A stretch of DNA of 38,074 nucleotides from Candidatus Zambryskibacteria bacterium RIFOXYC1_FULL_39_10 (GTDB lineage: Bacteria; Patescibacteriota; Minisyncoccia; Phycocordibacterales; WO2-35-19). Each line of letters begins with the position of its first letter. The first letter of the stretch is position 1. Below the pieces are notes generated by a model that was not told the DNA's origin, ran no database searches, and was given only the letters and a program-made list of their open reading frames with translations. Both the position numbers and the translations under genes were made by a program. Shown here one piece after another: positions 12,627 through 20,180 of the stretch. The stretch covers positions 31,174 through 69,247 of the forward strand of contig MHWW01000005.1 in assembly GCA_001824275.1 (NCBI GenBank), written 5' to 3'.

Positions 12627-15600
12627 ATGAAATTTACACATTTACATACACATAGTCATTATTCCTTGTTACAAGCTTTACCCAAACTACCTGAGCTTAT
12701 AGAGGCGGCTAAGGTGGATGGAATGGAGGCCTTGGCGCTGACTGATAACGGTAATATGTATGGTGCGATTGAATTTTACAAGGAGTGCCAGAAACAAGGA
12801 ATTAAACCTATAATTGGAGTCGATGCGTATTTGGCAAGCCGGACTCGTTTTGATAAACAGGCAGGAGTTGATAAAGACAGATTTAGATTAGTATTGCTTT
12901 GTAAAAGTGAAATCGGTTATAAAAATTTATTAAAATTAGTGACTGCATCGTATCTTGAAGGATTTTATTACAAACCTCGTGTTGATATTGAGCTTTTAGA
13001 AAAATATAGCGAAGGATTGATTTGCATTTCAGGTTCATGGAGTGGTGATATTTCAACAGCAGTTAGAAACAGAAATTTTGAATTAGCCAAGGAACTAGTC
13101 CAGAAATATAAAAAAATTTTTAAAGAAGAAGATTTTTATATTGAAATTACCAAGCATCCCGAGCTTGAAGGCCACAATGAACACATGGTTGTGCTCTCAA
13201 ATTTTGCCAAAGAAAATGGAGTAAGTATCGTGGCATCACACGATGTTTATTATATAAAACTAGAAGATCGAGAAGCCAGAAATACACTCATGGCAGTCCA
13301 ACAAGGCGCTCCACAGGGTGGTGAAAGGGGCGCATGGGATGAGGATGAAAATTTCTCCTTTTTATCTACTGAGGATATGAAAAGCAGATTTGCTGATATG
13401 CCGGAAGCAATTTTCAATAACCAAAAAATTTCAGGACTTTGCAATTTAGAGCTTGAACTCGGTAAGTGGGCATTCCCAGATATTATAATTGAATCGGGTA
13501 AAAGTTATGATGATGAATTGCATGATCTCGCTTACAATGGACTTGAAAGGAGGGGTCTACCTAAAAGTGATGAAATAATTACAAGATTAGAATATGAGCT
13601 TGGTGTAATTAAGACTAAAGGTTATTCGCCTTATTTTTTGGTAGTGGCTGACCTTATGAATTATGCTCACGACCACGGGATACTCACTAACATTAGAGGT
13701 TCAGTTTCTGGTTCACTTACCACTTTTGCGTCTCATATCACCAACATTAATCCGCTGGAATACGAAATTCCTTTTGAAAGATTTTTAAATCCTGACAGAC
13801 CATCGGCGCCCGATATCGATATGGATTTTGCTGACAATCGTCGAGACGAAATGGTGGAATATGTTAAGCAAAAATATGGCGCCGATAAGGTCGCTCAGAT
13901 TGGAACATTTGGCACGATGGCAGCACGTGGTAGTGTACGTGATACCGCTCGGGCCCTTGGCTTTGCCTATACCTTGGGCGATAGAATTGCCAAACTTATC
14001 CCTATGGGTGCTCAGGGTCACCCCATGACTATTGATCGGGCACTCACTGAAGTGCCAGAACTTCTTGAACTGTATAAAAAAGATGTTGAAAGCAAAAAAA
14101 TTATAGATATGGCCAAAAAAATTGAAGGTTGTGCTCGCCATATCGGAGTACATGCCGCCGGAGTTGTTATTAGTCCAACTGATTTGACCAACTTCACCCC
14201 GCTTCAACTTGATCCAAAAGGCGAAGGTAAAATCATTACTCAATACGATATGTATAGTGTAGATGAAAATGGCGCCGGACTTTTGAAATTTGATTTCCTT
14301 GGTCTCAAAAACCTCTCTATCATTGCCGCCACTATTGAACTTTTGAAGAAGACAAAAAATGTAGAAATAAATCCTGACAACATACCAATTGATGACAAAA
14401 AGACTTTTGAAATGCTCGCTCGAGGTGAGACTGAAGACCTTTTCCAATTGAACGGAGATGGTATGACTAGATTTTTGGTGGAACTCAAACCTTCATCAAT
14501 TCACGATATCAACGCTATGGTTGCTCTTTATCGTCCAGGCCCGATGCAATTTATCCCCAATTATATTGAACGCAAACACGATGCTAGCAAAATAACATAT
14601 GCTGATCCAGCACTTGAACCGATTCTCAAAAAAACTTATGGCATTTTGGTTTATCAAGATGACCTCTTGATGATGGCTCACAAATTGGCCGGTTATTCAT
14701 GGGGCGAGGTAGATAAATTTAGAAAAGCCGTGGGTAAGAAAATTCCGGAAGAAATGGAAAAACAGAGAGAGAAGTTTATAAAAGGTTGTATGGAATATTC
14801 AAAATGGACTGAAAAAAAGGCCAAGGAGGTTTGGAAATGGATTGAACCTTTTGCTTCATACGGCTTCAACAAAGCTCATTCGGTTTCTTATGGTCGTGTC
14901 GCCTATCAAACTGCTTATCTCAAGGCCAATTATCCAGGTGAATATATGCGGGCAGTTCTTTCAGCTGAATCAGGGGATACTGAAAAAGTTGCTACTTCAA
15001 TAAATGAATGCAAAAGAATTGGTATAGAAATATTGCCACCTGACATCAACGAAAGTTTTTCTGACTTTACTCTTGTCAAGAAACCCGCCCGCCTCGCAAG
15101 CGAGAGCGTTGCGGGCGGGGAAGTTGCAGATAATAAGGAGACAATCAGATTTGGATTAACCACAATCAAAAACTTCGGTGAGGGTATATCGCACACCATT
15201 ACGGCCGAGAGGAAGGAGAACGGCAAATTTAAATCACTAGAAGATTTTCTCAGGCGTATTCAAGACAGAAATTTAAATAAAAAATCAATGGATGCTTTGA
15301 TAAAAGCAGGAGCCTTTGATAATTTTGACGAAAGAGGTCAGATGATAGCCAATATGGATAATCTTTTAGAATATAACAAGGAGTCGGTCGGAAATAAGGA
15401 TCAACATTCACTTTTTTCTGCAACACCCACACTTGATTACTCTCCTCTTCACTTGAATCCATCAGAACCAGCCACTGCTACTGAAAAACTGGCGTGGGAA
15501 AAAGAACTTCTGGGTTTGTATGTTTCTGGCCATCCGCTGGAACAATTTAAAGAAAAACTCGCTAATCAAAAAAATTCCATAAAAAATATTAAAGAAAATG

Positions 15601-15854
15601 CCAAAGAAAATGAAATAGTAGTAGTGGGCGGTCTTATAGAAAATATGCGCGACATTCTGACCAAAAATGGCGACAAAATGTTTTTTATCAAATTTGCTGA
15701 TTTAACAGATGAAATTGAGATGGTAGTTTTCCCCCGTACGCTTCAAGAATTTTCCAGCATATTCGTCCTCGATGAATGCATCGCCGTCAAAGCCCGCGTC
15801 TCTCTGCGCAATGGCGAAAAGTCTCTAATTGCCGAAAAAGCCAAAAAGTTATAA
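12627..15854 (+). CDS. dnaE: DNA polymerase III alpha subunit
   Basis: The replicative polymerase, 1,075 residues. It starts with the PHP domain (THLHTHSHYSLL; GIKPIIGVDAYLA). The polymerase palm carries PDIDMDF (two catalytic Asp) and the third Asp in LLKFDFLGL. A helix-hairpin-helix region and a C-terminal OB fold (EIVVVGGLIENMRDILTKNG) follow. It ends soon after the OB fold, slightly short of typical DnaE1. A palindromic element adds about 13 residues (PARLASESVAGGE, about 820-832) in a linker before IRFGLTTIKNFGEG. There is no SD; CACCT precedes the ATG. The 3' end is GC-rich, and a diverged copy of its last 14 codons lies at 16896-16937. Confidence 0.97.
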   Translation: MKFTHLHTHSHYSLLQALPKLPELIEAAKVDGMEALALTDNGNMYGAIEFYKECQKQGIKPIIGVDAYLASRTRFDKQAGVDKDRFRLVLLCKSEIGYKNLLKLVTASYLEGFYYKPRVDIELLEKYSEGLICISGSWSGDISTAVRNRNFELAKELVQKYKKIFKEEDFYIEITKHPELEGHNEHMVVLSNFAKENGVSIVASHDVYYIKLEDREARNTLMAVQQGAPQGGERGAWDEDENFSFLSTEDMKSRFADMPEAIFNNQKISGLCNLELELGKWAFPDIIIESGKSYDDELHDLAYNGLERRGLPKSDEIITRLEYELGVIKTKGYSPYFLVVADLMNYAHDHGILTNIRGSVSGSLTTFASHITNINPLEYEIPFERFLNPDRPSAPDIDMDFADNRRDEMVEYVKQKYGADKVAQIGTFGTMAARGSVRDTARALGFAYTLGDRIAKLIPMGAQGHPMTIDRALTEVPELLELYKKDVESKKIIDMAKKIEGCARHIGVHAAGVVISPTDLTNFTPLQLDPKGEGKIITQYDMYSVDENGAGLLKFDFLGLKNLSIIAATIELLKKTKNVEINPDNIPIDDKKTFEMLARGETEDLFQLNGDGMTRFLVELKPSSIHDINAMVALYRPGPMQFIPNYIERKHDASKITYADPALEPILKKTYGILVYQDDLLMMAHKLAGYSWGEVDKFRKAVGKKIPEEMEKQREKFIKGCMEYSKWTEKKAKEVWKWIEPFASYGFNKAHSVSYGRVAYQTAYLKANYPGEYMRAVLSAESGDTEKVATSINECKRIGIEILPPDINESFSDFTLVKKPARLASESVAGGEVADNKETIRFGLTTIKNFGEGISHTITAERKENGKFKSLEDFLRRIQDRNLNKKSMDALIKAGAFDNFDERGQMIANMDNLLEYNKESVGNKDQHSLFSATPTLDYSPLHLNPSEPATATEKLAWEKELLGLYVSGHPLEQFKEKLANQKNSIKNIKENAKENEIVVVGGLIENMRDILTKNGDKMFFIKFADLTDEIEMVVFPRTLQEFSSIFVLDECIAVKARVSLRNGEKSLIAEKAKKL
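15084..15119 (+). repeat. GC-rich palindromic element inserted in dnaE (copy 2)
   Basis: CCCGCCC/GGGCGGG arms with a CTCGC/GCGAG core; 36 bp, a multiple of three. Its right half is identical to the rnr copy at 2214-2251, and both are translated as ESVAGGE. The left halves differ by 2 bp and are read in different frames. Confidence 0.8.
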
Positions 15855-15884
15855 TTAATACAATTGTTTGATATTATAATCACA

Positions 15885-15922
15885 ATTATCCAAAATTTAA
15901 CGGCCGTTAAAAAATGGATAAT
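15885..15922. repeat. Inverted repeat around TAACGGCCGTTA (copy 1)
   Basis: ATTATCCA/TGGATAAT outer arms surround the 12-bp palindrome TAACGGCCGTTA (15898-15909). It lies between the ends of dnaE and the convergent regulator gene. A 29-bp segment (15892-15920) matches 26 of 29 bases of 16514-16542, in direct orientation. Confidence 0.7.
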
Positions 15923-15933
15923 CACAAGAATTA

Positions 15934-16500
15934 TTATTTCAATCTAAAATCTTCTCGGAGCCAGTTATCGTTTTCTATAGATTCAATTGTCATATATAAC
16001 ACCTCACCTTTCAAATCCAGATACTGTTTAAGTAAATTGATGATGTTTTCGCAAGGGTATGGATAAATCCAAACGCTTTGTTGTAAACAAATAAAACCAA
16101 AACTGCGAATCATAACCCTTAAATTGTCTCTGACTCCTCTTCTACTTTCTGATATATCGAATATTACTACTCTGTATTTCCTGTCCCATTTTTTAGGTTT
16201 ATTTGTTGCAAGCCCTTCCAGTTCATATTTTAAAAGCAGGCGTTTACCCTTATTTGTAATTTTCAGATATTTGCTATCCCGATCTTCCTTAATCTCGATC
16301 AGTCCTCTTTCTAACAATCTTTTTATGCCACGGTTAATCTCAAATACTTTAAGTTTAGATTTTTTCATGAGGGGTGTGTATTTCAAAAGTTGAACTGCAT
16401 TACCCATGGTTGCTGCCACGAAGACAAATCCCAATGTTCCAACGAGAATAAGCAAAGTTTTGCTGGCAGATAAAACTTTTTCTTTTGTTTCTACTCTCAT
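15934..16500 (-). CDS. PaaX/Cas2-like transcriptional regulator
   Basis: This 188-residue protein has a hydrophobic N-terminal segment (about 12-40), a winged-helix-like region (about 45-100, KVFEINRGIKRLLERGLIEI) and a Cas2-like ferredoxin domain (about 104-188, YRVVIFDISESRR, FGFICLQQSVWIYPY). Stand-alone proteins of this type are common in Patescibacteria and are often labelled Cas2, but no cas genes or CRISPR array are present here. A TACAAT -10 box (16507-16512) lies 6 nt before the ATG, suggesting a leaderless mRNA. The palindrome TAACGGCCGTTA sits between -35 and -10, and a second copy lies past the gene's end, so autorepression is likely (inference). Confidence 0.8.
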   Translation of the reverse strand: MRVETKEKVLSASKTLLILVGTLGFVFVAATMGNAVQLLKYTPLMKKSKLKVFEINRGIKRLLERGLIEIKEDRDSKYLKITNKGKRLLLKYELEGLATNKPKKWDRKYRVVIFDISESRRGVRDNLRVMIRSFGFICLQQSVWIYPYPCENIINLLKQYLDLKGEVLYMTIESIENDNWLREDFRLK

Positions 16501-16506
16501 ATTGAT

Positions 16507-16542
16507 ATTGTATAAAATCTAACGGCCGTTAGAAAGTGGATA
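16507..16542 (-). promoter_or_regulatory. Promoter with operator palindrome for the PaaX/Cas2-like gene
   Basis: TACAAT at 16507-16512 and a TTTCTA-like -35 at about 16530-16535, with TAACGGCCGTTA (16520-16531) in the spacer. The 29-bp copy 2 of the direct repeat is 16514-16542. Confidence 0.6.
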
Positions 16543-16578
16543 TATGTGTAATTAAAGTTTAAAATAGTAAATAAATAG

Positions 16579-16626
16579 AAAAGCCCGAGACATTATACGT
16601 TTTCACGAAATGTTTCCCGGGCTTTT
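16579..16626 (-). terminator. Terminator of the 63-aa gene
   Basis: AAAGCCCG/CGGGCTTT arms plus an inner ACATT/AATGT stem, followed on the minus strand by TCTATTTATT. Confidence 0.75.
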
Positions 16627-16650
16627 AGATACACGCTGCACCCCGATGCT

Positions 16651-16842
16651 CTACCCTTTATCTCTAAGCAGAGCTTGCAGTTCTTCCAGTTTTTTCGTAA
16701 CCATTTCGCACCGAGTGCGAGCATCATTTTGCGGATTCCGTCGAGTGACGATACTGTAGTCTGGTTGAGTGAAAGCGATCCAGAGTGTGGGTTCCATATG
16801 ATGAGGTAGTTGCCTAAGAAGTTCTTCGGCTCTTTTATCCAT
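16651..16842 (-). CDS. Small accessory protein (63 aa)
   Basis: The family is not recognised. The protein starts MDKRAEELLRQLPHHMEP and ends in a predicted amphipathic helix (MVTKKLEELQALLRDKG). GGAGG lies 7 nt before the ATG, and a promoter TTGCTA-16 bp-TAATCT is at 16862-16889. A terminator follows about 25 nt past the stop. It is richer in G+C than dnaE. It sits between the PaaX/Cas2-like gene and the displaced dnaE end, inside the DNA that separates the two dnaE 3' ends. Confidence 0.65.
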   Translation of the reverse strand: MDKRAEELLRQLPHHMEPTLWIAFTQPDYSIVTRRNPQNDARTRCEMVTKKLEELQALLRDKG

Positions 16843-16861
16843 TGGTCAATCCTCCACGCAC

Positions 16862-16889
16862 AGATTACCACTAAAAATAAATTTAGCAA
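16862..16889 (-). promoter_or_regulatory. Promoter of the 63-aa gene
   Basis: TTGCTA (16884-16889), 16 bp, TAATCT (16862-16867) on the minus strand. Confidence 0.5.
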
Positions 16890-16895
16890 TCCTCT

Positions 16896-16937
16896 AGCGA
16901 AAAGTACTTAATTGCCGAAAAAGCTAAAAAGTTATAG
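16896..16937 (+). pseudogene. Displaced copy of the dnaE 3' end
   Basis: 36 of 42 nt match the last 14 codons of dnaE. The frame is kept and reads SEKYLIAEKAKKL-stop against GEKSLIAEKAKKL-stop in dnaE. It has no upstream coding context. It also supplies a TTGCCG/TAGGAT promoter (16912-16940, 17-bp spacing) for the next gene. Confidence 0.75.
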
Positions 16938-16958
16938 GATTTTATTGGAGGTTTGTTC

Positions 16959-17180
16959 GTGAATAATAAATTGTTTCCGGTCACACCAGAACAAAGAAAA
17001 GAGCTCGAGGAAGCTCGAATCGAATGGCGAAAGAAGACGGCCAAACTCAGAGAGAGTATTCGTCGTTCTGAGCGAATTACTGCGAAGGATTTGGCGATTG
17101 TCATCAATGCCAGAGCAGATGATAGTTTTTGGTCACCAACGCAGCGCCCTAAAAGAAAGTCCCAAAAGAAGCGGAAATAA
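16959..17180 (+). CDS. Small basic accessory protein (73 aa)
   Basis: The family is not recognised. The GTG start at 16959 is chosen because GGAGG ends 7 nt upstream; a TTG at 16953 is too close to the SD. The protein is helical and highly charged (PEQRKELEEARIEWRKK, RESIRRSERI) with a basic tail (RPKRKSQKKRK), compatible with RNA or DNA binding. A 12-bp perfect terminator stem (AAAAGAAGCGGA, 17164-17175) covers the last codons and puts the TAA stop in the loop. Its promoter lies in the displaced dnaE fragment. It is the one cassette-like gene on the plus strand. Confidence 0.65.
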   Translation: MNNKLFPVTPEQRKELEEARIEWRKKTAKLRESIRRSERITAKDLAIVINARADDSFWSPTQRPKRKSQKKRK

Positions 17181-17192
17181 TCCGCTTCTTTT
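17164..17192 (+). terminator. Terminator overlapping the stop of the 73-aa gene
   Basis: AAAAGAAGCGGA (17164-17175) pairs perfectly with TCCGCTTCTTTT (17181-17192). The 5-nt loop AATAA contains the stop codon. Confidence 0.85.
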
Positions 17193-17207
17193 ACGTTTAT
17201 AAAAGAA

Positions 17208-17253
17208 AAGCCCCGCACGTACTCTGCGCGCAGGCGCTTTTCGTGTGGGACTT
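17208..17253 (-). terminator. Terminator of the 63-aa GTG-start gene
   Basis: AGTCCC-A-CACG pairs with CGTG-C-GGGGCTT across a GC-rich inner loop, followed on the minus strand by TTCTTTTATA. Confidence 0.75.
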
Positions 17254-17266
17254 GAGTCTGTTGTTA

Positions 17267-17458
17267 CTACTTAATCCTGACTGGTTCAGTAATCAAGTGA
17301 AATGGAATCAGTAGGGTTGTTGCTGACACCTGAGTATTGGTCCGACTGGTTCCGTTCGGAATCCAAGCCGCATCGTCGATTCGTAGGGAATTCTGTTCAA
17401 TAACATTAAGCTCCCCTTCCCAGCGTCCACCCGCAACCTTTACTTCAATTGTTGGCAC
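17267..17458 (-). CDS. Small accessory protein (63 aa, GTG start)
   Basis: The family is not recognised. It reads PTIEVKVAGGRWEG after the GTG and ends FHLITEPVRIK; the alternating pattern suggests a small beta-rich protein. GGAAAGGAGGTAG is a near-perfect SD 6-8 nt before the GTG. The promoter is TTGACA-16 bp-TATTTT (17481-17508), and a terminator follows. It is divergent from thrS with under 100 bp between starts. It belongs to the cassette-like class. Confidence 0.65.
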   Translation of the reverse strand: MPTIEVKVAGGRWEGELNVIEQNSLRIDDAAWIPNGTSRTNTQVSATTLLIPFHLITEPVRIK

Positions 17459-17480
17459 AGAATCTACCTCCTTTCCTTAA

Positions 17481-17508
17481 AATATCATACAAAATCATAA
17501 TGTCAAGT
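17481..17508 (-). promoter_or_regulatory. Promoter of the 63-aa GTG-start gene
   Basis: Perfect TTGACA (17503-17508), 16 bp, TATTTT (17481-17486) on the minus strand. Confidence 0.55.
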
Positions 17509-17545
17509 AGTTTAATAATTATTAGAAAGCTGGTATTATTTATCT

Positions 17546-19288
17546 ATGAAAAATAATATTGAATTAGTTAGGCATTCCCTGTCGCATCTTATGAGTATGG
17601 CGGTATCTGAACTTTACCCAACCGTCGGTTTGGGAGTTGGACCAGTTATTGATAACGGTTTTTATCAAGATTATGACCTGCCTGAGGTAATCAATCCCGA
17701 GCTTTTACCAAAATTGGAAAAAAGAATGCGCGAGCTTATCAATAAGGACATCAAATTTGAACAGCATGATATGGATTTTGATGAAGCCTTGAAACTTTAC
17801 ATGGATGACCCTTACAAAACCGAACTTATAAATGATTTGAAAGAAGCGGGTGAAAAAAAGGTAAGTTTTTATAAATCTGGTGATTTTGACAATCTTTGCC
17901 TCGGTCCACACGTTAAATCTACTAAAGAAATTGATCCGCAAGCATTCAAACTTACTCACATTGCCGGAGCATATTGGCGCGGCAACGAAAAAAACAAAAT
18001 GCTCACTCGTATTTACGGGCTGGCTTTTGAATCAAAAGAAAAACTGGATGAATATTTAGTGCAAAGAGAAGAGGCTGAGAAGAGGGATCACAAAAAACTT
18101 GGTAAAGAAATGAGTTTATTTACTATTTCCGAATTAGTGGGTAAGGGATTGCCAATGTATTTACCAAAAGGAAACATAATAAGAACTGAATTGGATAATT
18201 TCATCAGAGCCGAAAAAGAAAAATTAGGTTATTCATTTGTTACCATTCCTCACATTGCTAGGAAAGAACTTTATATTCGCAGTGGTCACCTAGGAAAATA
18301 TGACGCCATGATGCCGATTATGACTGACAATAATGGTGAAGAATTTGTGCTGAAGGCTATGAATTGTCCTCACCATTTTGAAATCTATAACGCCGAACCG
18401 CATAGTTATCGCGATTTACCATTGCGAATCGCAGAAAATACTACTGTTTATAGAAATGAAAAGAGTGGAGAATTATCAGGTCTGCTCAGAGTAAAGGGTT
18501 TGTGCCAAGATGATACACACCACATCATACGACAAGATCAAATTGAATCAGAAATTGAAATGATTTTGGGTCTGATGCAAAAAGTTTATAGTGTATTTGG
18601 ATTTAATGACTACAAGGTTGAAATTTCAATTCGTGATCCAAAAAATAAAGAGAAATATTTTGGAGTCGATGACGTTTGGCAAAAAGCCGAGGAAATATTG
18701 GTTGAACAGGTTAAAAAATGGAATGTACCATATAGTATTGAAGAAGGTGAAGCGGCTTTTTACGGACCGAAAATTGATATCAAAGTGAACGATTCTATCG
18801 GCAGAGAGTGGCAGCTGACAACTATCCAGCTCGACTTCAATCAGCCAGAAAATTTTGAAATGGATTATACAGGTGAAGATGGCAAAAAACACCGTGTGGT
18901 TGTTTTGCATGTCGCCATTTTTGGTTCGTTTGAAAGATTTTTTGGAATACTCATTGAACACTATGCAGGCAACTTCCCTCTTTGGCTATCTCCTGTGCAG
19001 GTTAAAGTGATTCCAGTGCGCGATTCACACAATAAATATGCACAGGAAGTTTATGATTTATTAAAAGAAGCAGGTATTAGAGCTGTAGTTGATCTAGAAG
19101 ATGAAAACCTAGGTAAAAAAGTTCGCGCCACTAAAAATGAAAAAATCCCTTATTGGATTGTGGTTGGCGACAAGGAAGTTGAATCTAAAGAATTTACTCT
19201 CGAATCACGAGAAGGTAATAAACTAGAATCACTCTCTTCCCAAAAACTCCTTGATCTCCTCCAAAAACAAATTAAGGAAAAGAAATAA
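17546..19288 (+). CDS. thrS: Threonyl-tRNA synthetase without TGS domain
   Basis: A class II synthetase that charges tRNA-Thr; 580 residues against about 640 usual, because the N-terminal TGS domain is missing. The protein starts directly at the editing domain (HSLSH at 10-14, an HxxxH zinc/editing motif). The catalytic core has the NCPHH zinc ligand region near 272-277, motif 2 RVKGLCQDDTHHI and motif 3 FGSFERFFGILIEHY, then the anticodon domain. TATTAT lies 6 nt before the ATG with no SD, so the mRNA is probably leaderless. The 3' end (LLQKQIKEKK-stop) is duplicated in diverged form at 20142-20177 beyond three inserted genes. The cognate tRNA-Thr(UGU) is at 27.9 kb. Confidence 0.96.
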   Translation: MKNNIELVRHSLSHLMSMAVSELYPTVGLGVGPVIDNGFYQDYDLPEVINPELLPKLEKRMRELINKDIKFEQHDMDFDEALKLYMDDPYKTELINDLKEAGEKKVSFYKSGDFDNLCLGPHVKSTKEIDPQAFKLTHIAGAYWRGNEKNKMLTRIYGLAFESKEKLDEYLVQREEAEKRDHKKLGKEMSLFTISELVGKGLPMYLPKGNIIRTELDNFIRAEKEKLGYSFVTIPHIARKELYIRSGHLGKYDAMMPIMTDNNGEEFVLKAMNCPHHFEIYNAEPHSYRDLPLRIAENTTVYRNEKSGELSGLLRVKGLCQDDTHHIIRQDQIESEIEMILGLMQKVYSVFGFNDYKVEISIRDPKNKEKYFGVDDVWQKAEEILVEQVKKWNVPYSIEEGEAAFYGPKIDIKVNDSIGREWQLTTIQLDFNQPENFEMDYTGEDGKKHRVVVLHVAIFGSFERFFGILIEHYAGNFPLWLSPVQVKVIPVRDSHNKYAQEVYDLLKEAGIRAVVDLEDENLGKKVRATKNEKIPYWIVVGDKEVESKEFTLESREGNKLESLSSQKLLDLLQKQIKEKK

Positions 19289-19291
19289 AAA

Positions 19292-19705
19292 ATGGAAAAT
19301 TTAGATCAGAAAAAAAAGATTCGTCATGAAATCGAAAACGAACCATATTTTGAGGAAATTCATAGAAAAAATTTAGAATTTGCAAAAAGGATATACACTA
19401 CGATTCTAGAAATTGAACCAACAACAAGAGAAGTACTAAAAATGTCACTAATAGTTCAGAATGTTGAAAGAGAAAAAAGAAAACTTGAAAAGGAGCTTGA
19501 AAATTCTTCTTCTTTGGCACGCTTAGCTAGCGGACCGGATCCTATTGAAGATTTGGGTGAAAGGATTTTGAGTGAACTATATGGAGTTACTCATGAAGAG
19601 ATAGTGCAACTTTTTCCAAAATCTGAAGATGAAAGTGAGAATGAGAAAAATAAGGAATTAAAGAGAAAATATTTTAGAAGAAAACAGGCTGAACTTTATA
19701 GATAA
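19292..19705 (+). CDS. Accessory coiled-coil protein (137 aa)
   Basis: The family is not recognised. It is a highly charged, mostly helical protein with a likely coiled coil near 50-75 (VQNVEREKRKLEKELENSS) and a basic C-terminal tail. It starts 3 nt after the thrS stop without an SD and is 2 nt from the next gene, so it is probably co-transcribed with thrS and the DUF4258/DUF2283 pair. It is AT-rich like the native genes, unlike the SD-led accessory genes. It lies between the true and the displaced thrS 3' ends, so it was likely acquired by insertion. Confidence 0.7.
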   Translation: MENLDQKKKIRHEIENEPYFEEIHRKNLEFAKRIYTTILEIEPTTREVLKMSLIVQNVEREKRKLEKELENSSSLARLASGPDPIEDLGERILSELYGVTHEEIVQLFPKSEDESENEKNKELKRKYFRRKQAELYR

Positions 19706-19707
19706 AA

Positions 19708-19923
19708 ATGAACATTGTTTTCAGTAATCATGCTAAATATAGGCTAAATGAACGAAAAATATCTGTTGCTGATGTAAAACAAGCTATTAAAAACCCAAGT
19801 AGTAAAAGAGCTGATGAATATGGTATGATGATGGTAAGGAAGAATTTTAGTAAAAAGTCATTAGAAGTGGTTTATAAGGTTGAAAGTAATAGAATCATTA
19901 TAATAACGGCTTATTTTATATGA
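19708..19923 (+). CDS. DUF4258-like protein (toxin-like partner)
   Basis: This 71-residue protein matches the DUF4258 pattern: a start like FSNHAKYRLNERKIS, then a short beta-rich body ending IIIITAYFI. The fold is related to small RelE/BrnT-type RNases in many descriptions, but activity is not shown for this family member. It overlaps the next gene by 4 nt (ATGA), so the two are translationally coupled. A pairing with a DUF2283 protein is common and looks like a toxin-antitoxin unit, which is inference. Confidence 0.8.
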   Translation: MNIVFSNHAKYRLNERKISVADVKQAIKNPSSKRADEYGMMMVRKNFSKKSLEVVYKVESNRIIIITAYFI

Positions 19924-20135
19924 AAATAGATTATGACAAAACAGCAGATGCTGTATATATAAGAATAAAAACCGGGGTTGTTAAGAAAACAGCTAAACTT
20001 TCAAATTTAATAAACGCTGATTTAGATAAAAACGGAAAGGTTTTAGGTGTTGAAATACTTAAAGCTTCATTAAAATTCAGTAAAAAAGAAAAGTTGCAAT
20101 CAGTTATGAATATTCCTATGTGTGTGAGTGTTTAA
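19920..20135 (+). CDS. DUF2283-like protein (antitoxin-like partner)
   Basis: This 71-residue protein has the DUF2283 pattern: DYDKTADAVYIRI, then NADLDKNGKVLGVEILKAS. It overlaps the DUF4258-like gene by 4 nt. A role as the antitoxin half of a pair is plausible from gene order only. The displaced thrS end begins a few bases after its stop. Confidence 0.8.
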   Translation: MKIDYDKTADAVYIRIKTGVVKKTAKLSNLINADLDKNGKVLGVEILKASLKFSKKEKLQSVMNIPMCVSV

Positions 20136-20141
20136 ATCCTC

Positions 20142-20177
20142 TCTTTTCTCCAGAAAGAAATTAAAGAAAAGAAATAA
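20142..20177 (+). pseudogene. Displaced copy of the thrS 3' end
   Basis: It reads SFLQKEIKEKK-stop, against LLQKQIKEKK-stop at the end of thrS. Over 33 aligned bases from CTCCA to the A-run after the stop, 30 are identical. It has no upstream coding context and lies 854 bp downstream of the true thrS stop. Confidence 0.75.
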
Positions 20178-20180
20178 AAA

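Noticed and set aside
13785-14447. 220-codon minus-strand frame inside dnaE
   Set aside because: Antisense shadow of the polymerase palm region, which is clearly coding on plus.
15934-16500. Cas2 of a CRISPR-Cas system
   Set aside because: No array and no other cas gene in the window; the protein has a hydrophobic segment and winged-helix region typical of the PaaX-like stand-alone group.
16593-16889. 98-codon minus-strand frame
   Set aside because: It runs through the terminator and overlaps the SD-led 63-aa gene in another frame; composition is that of a shadow.
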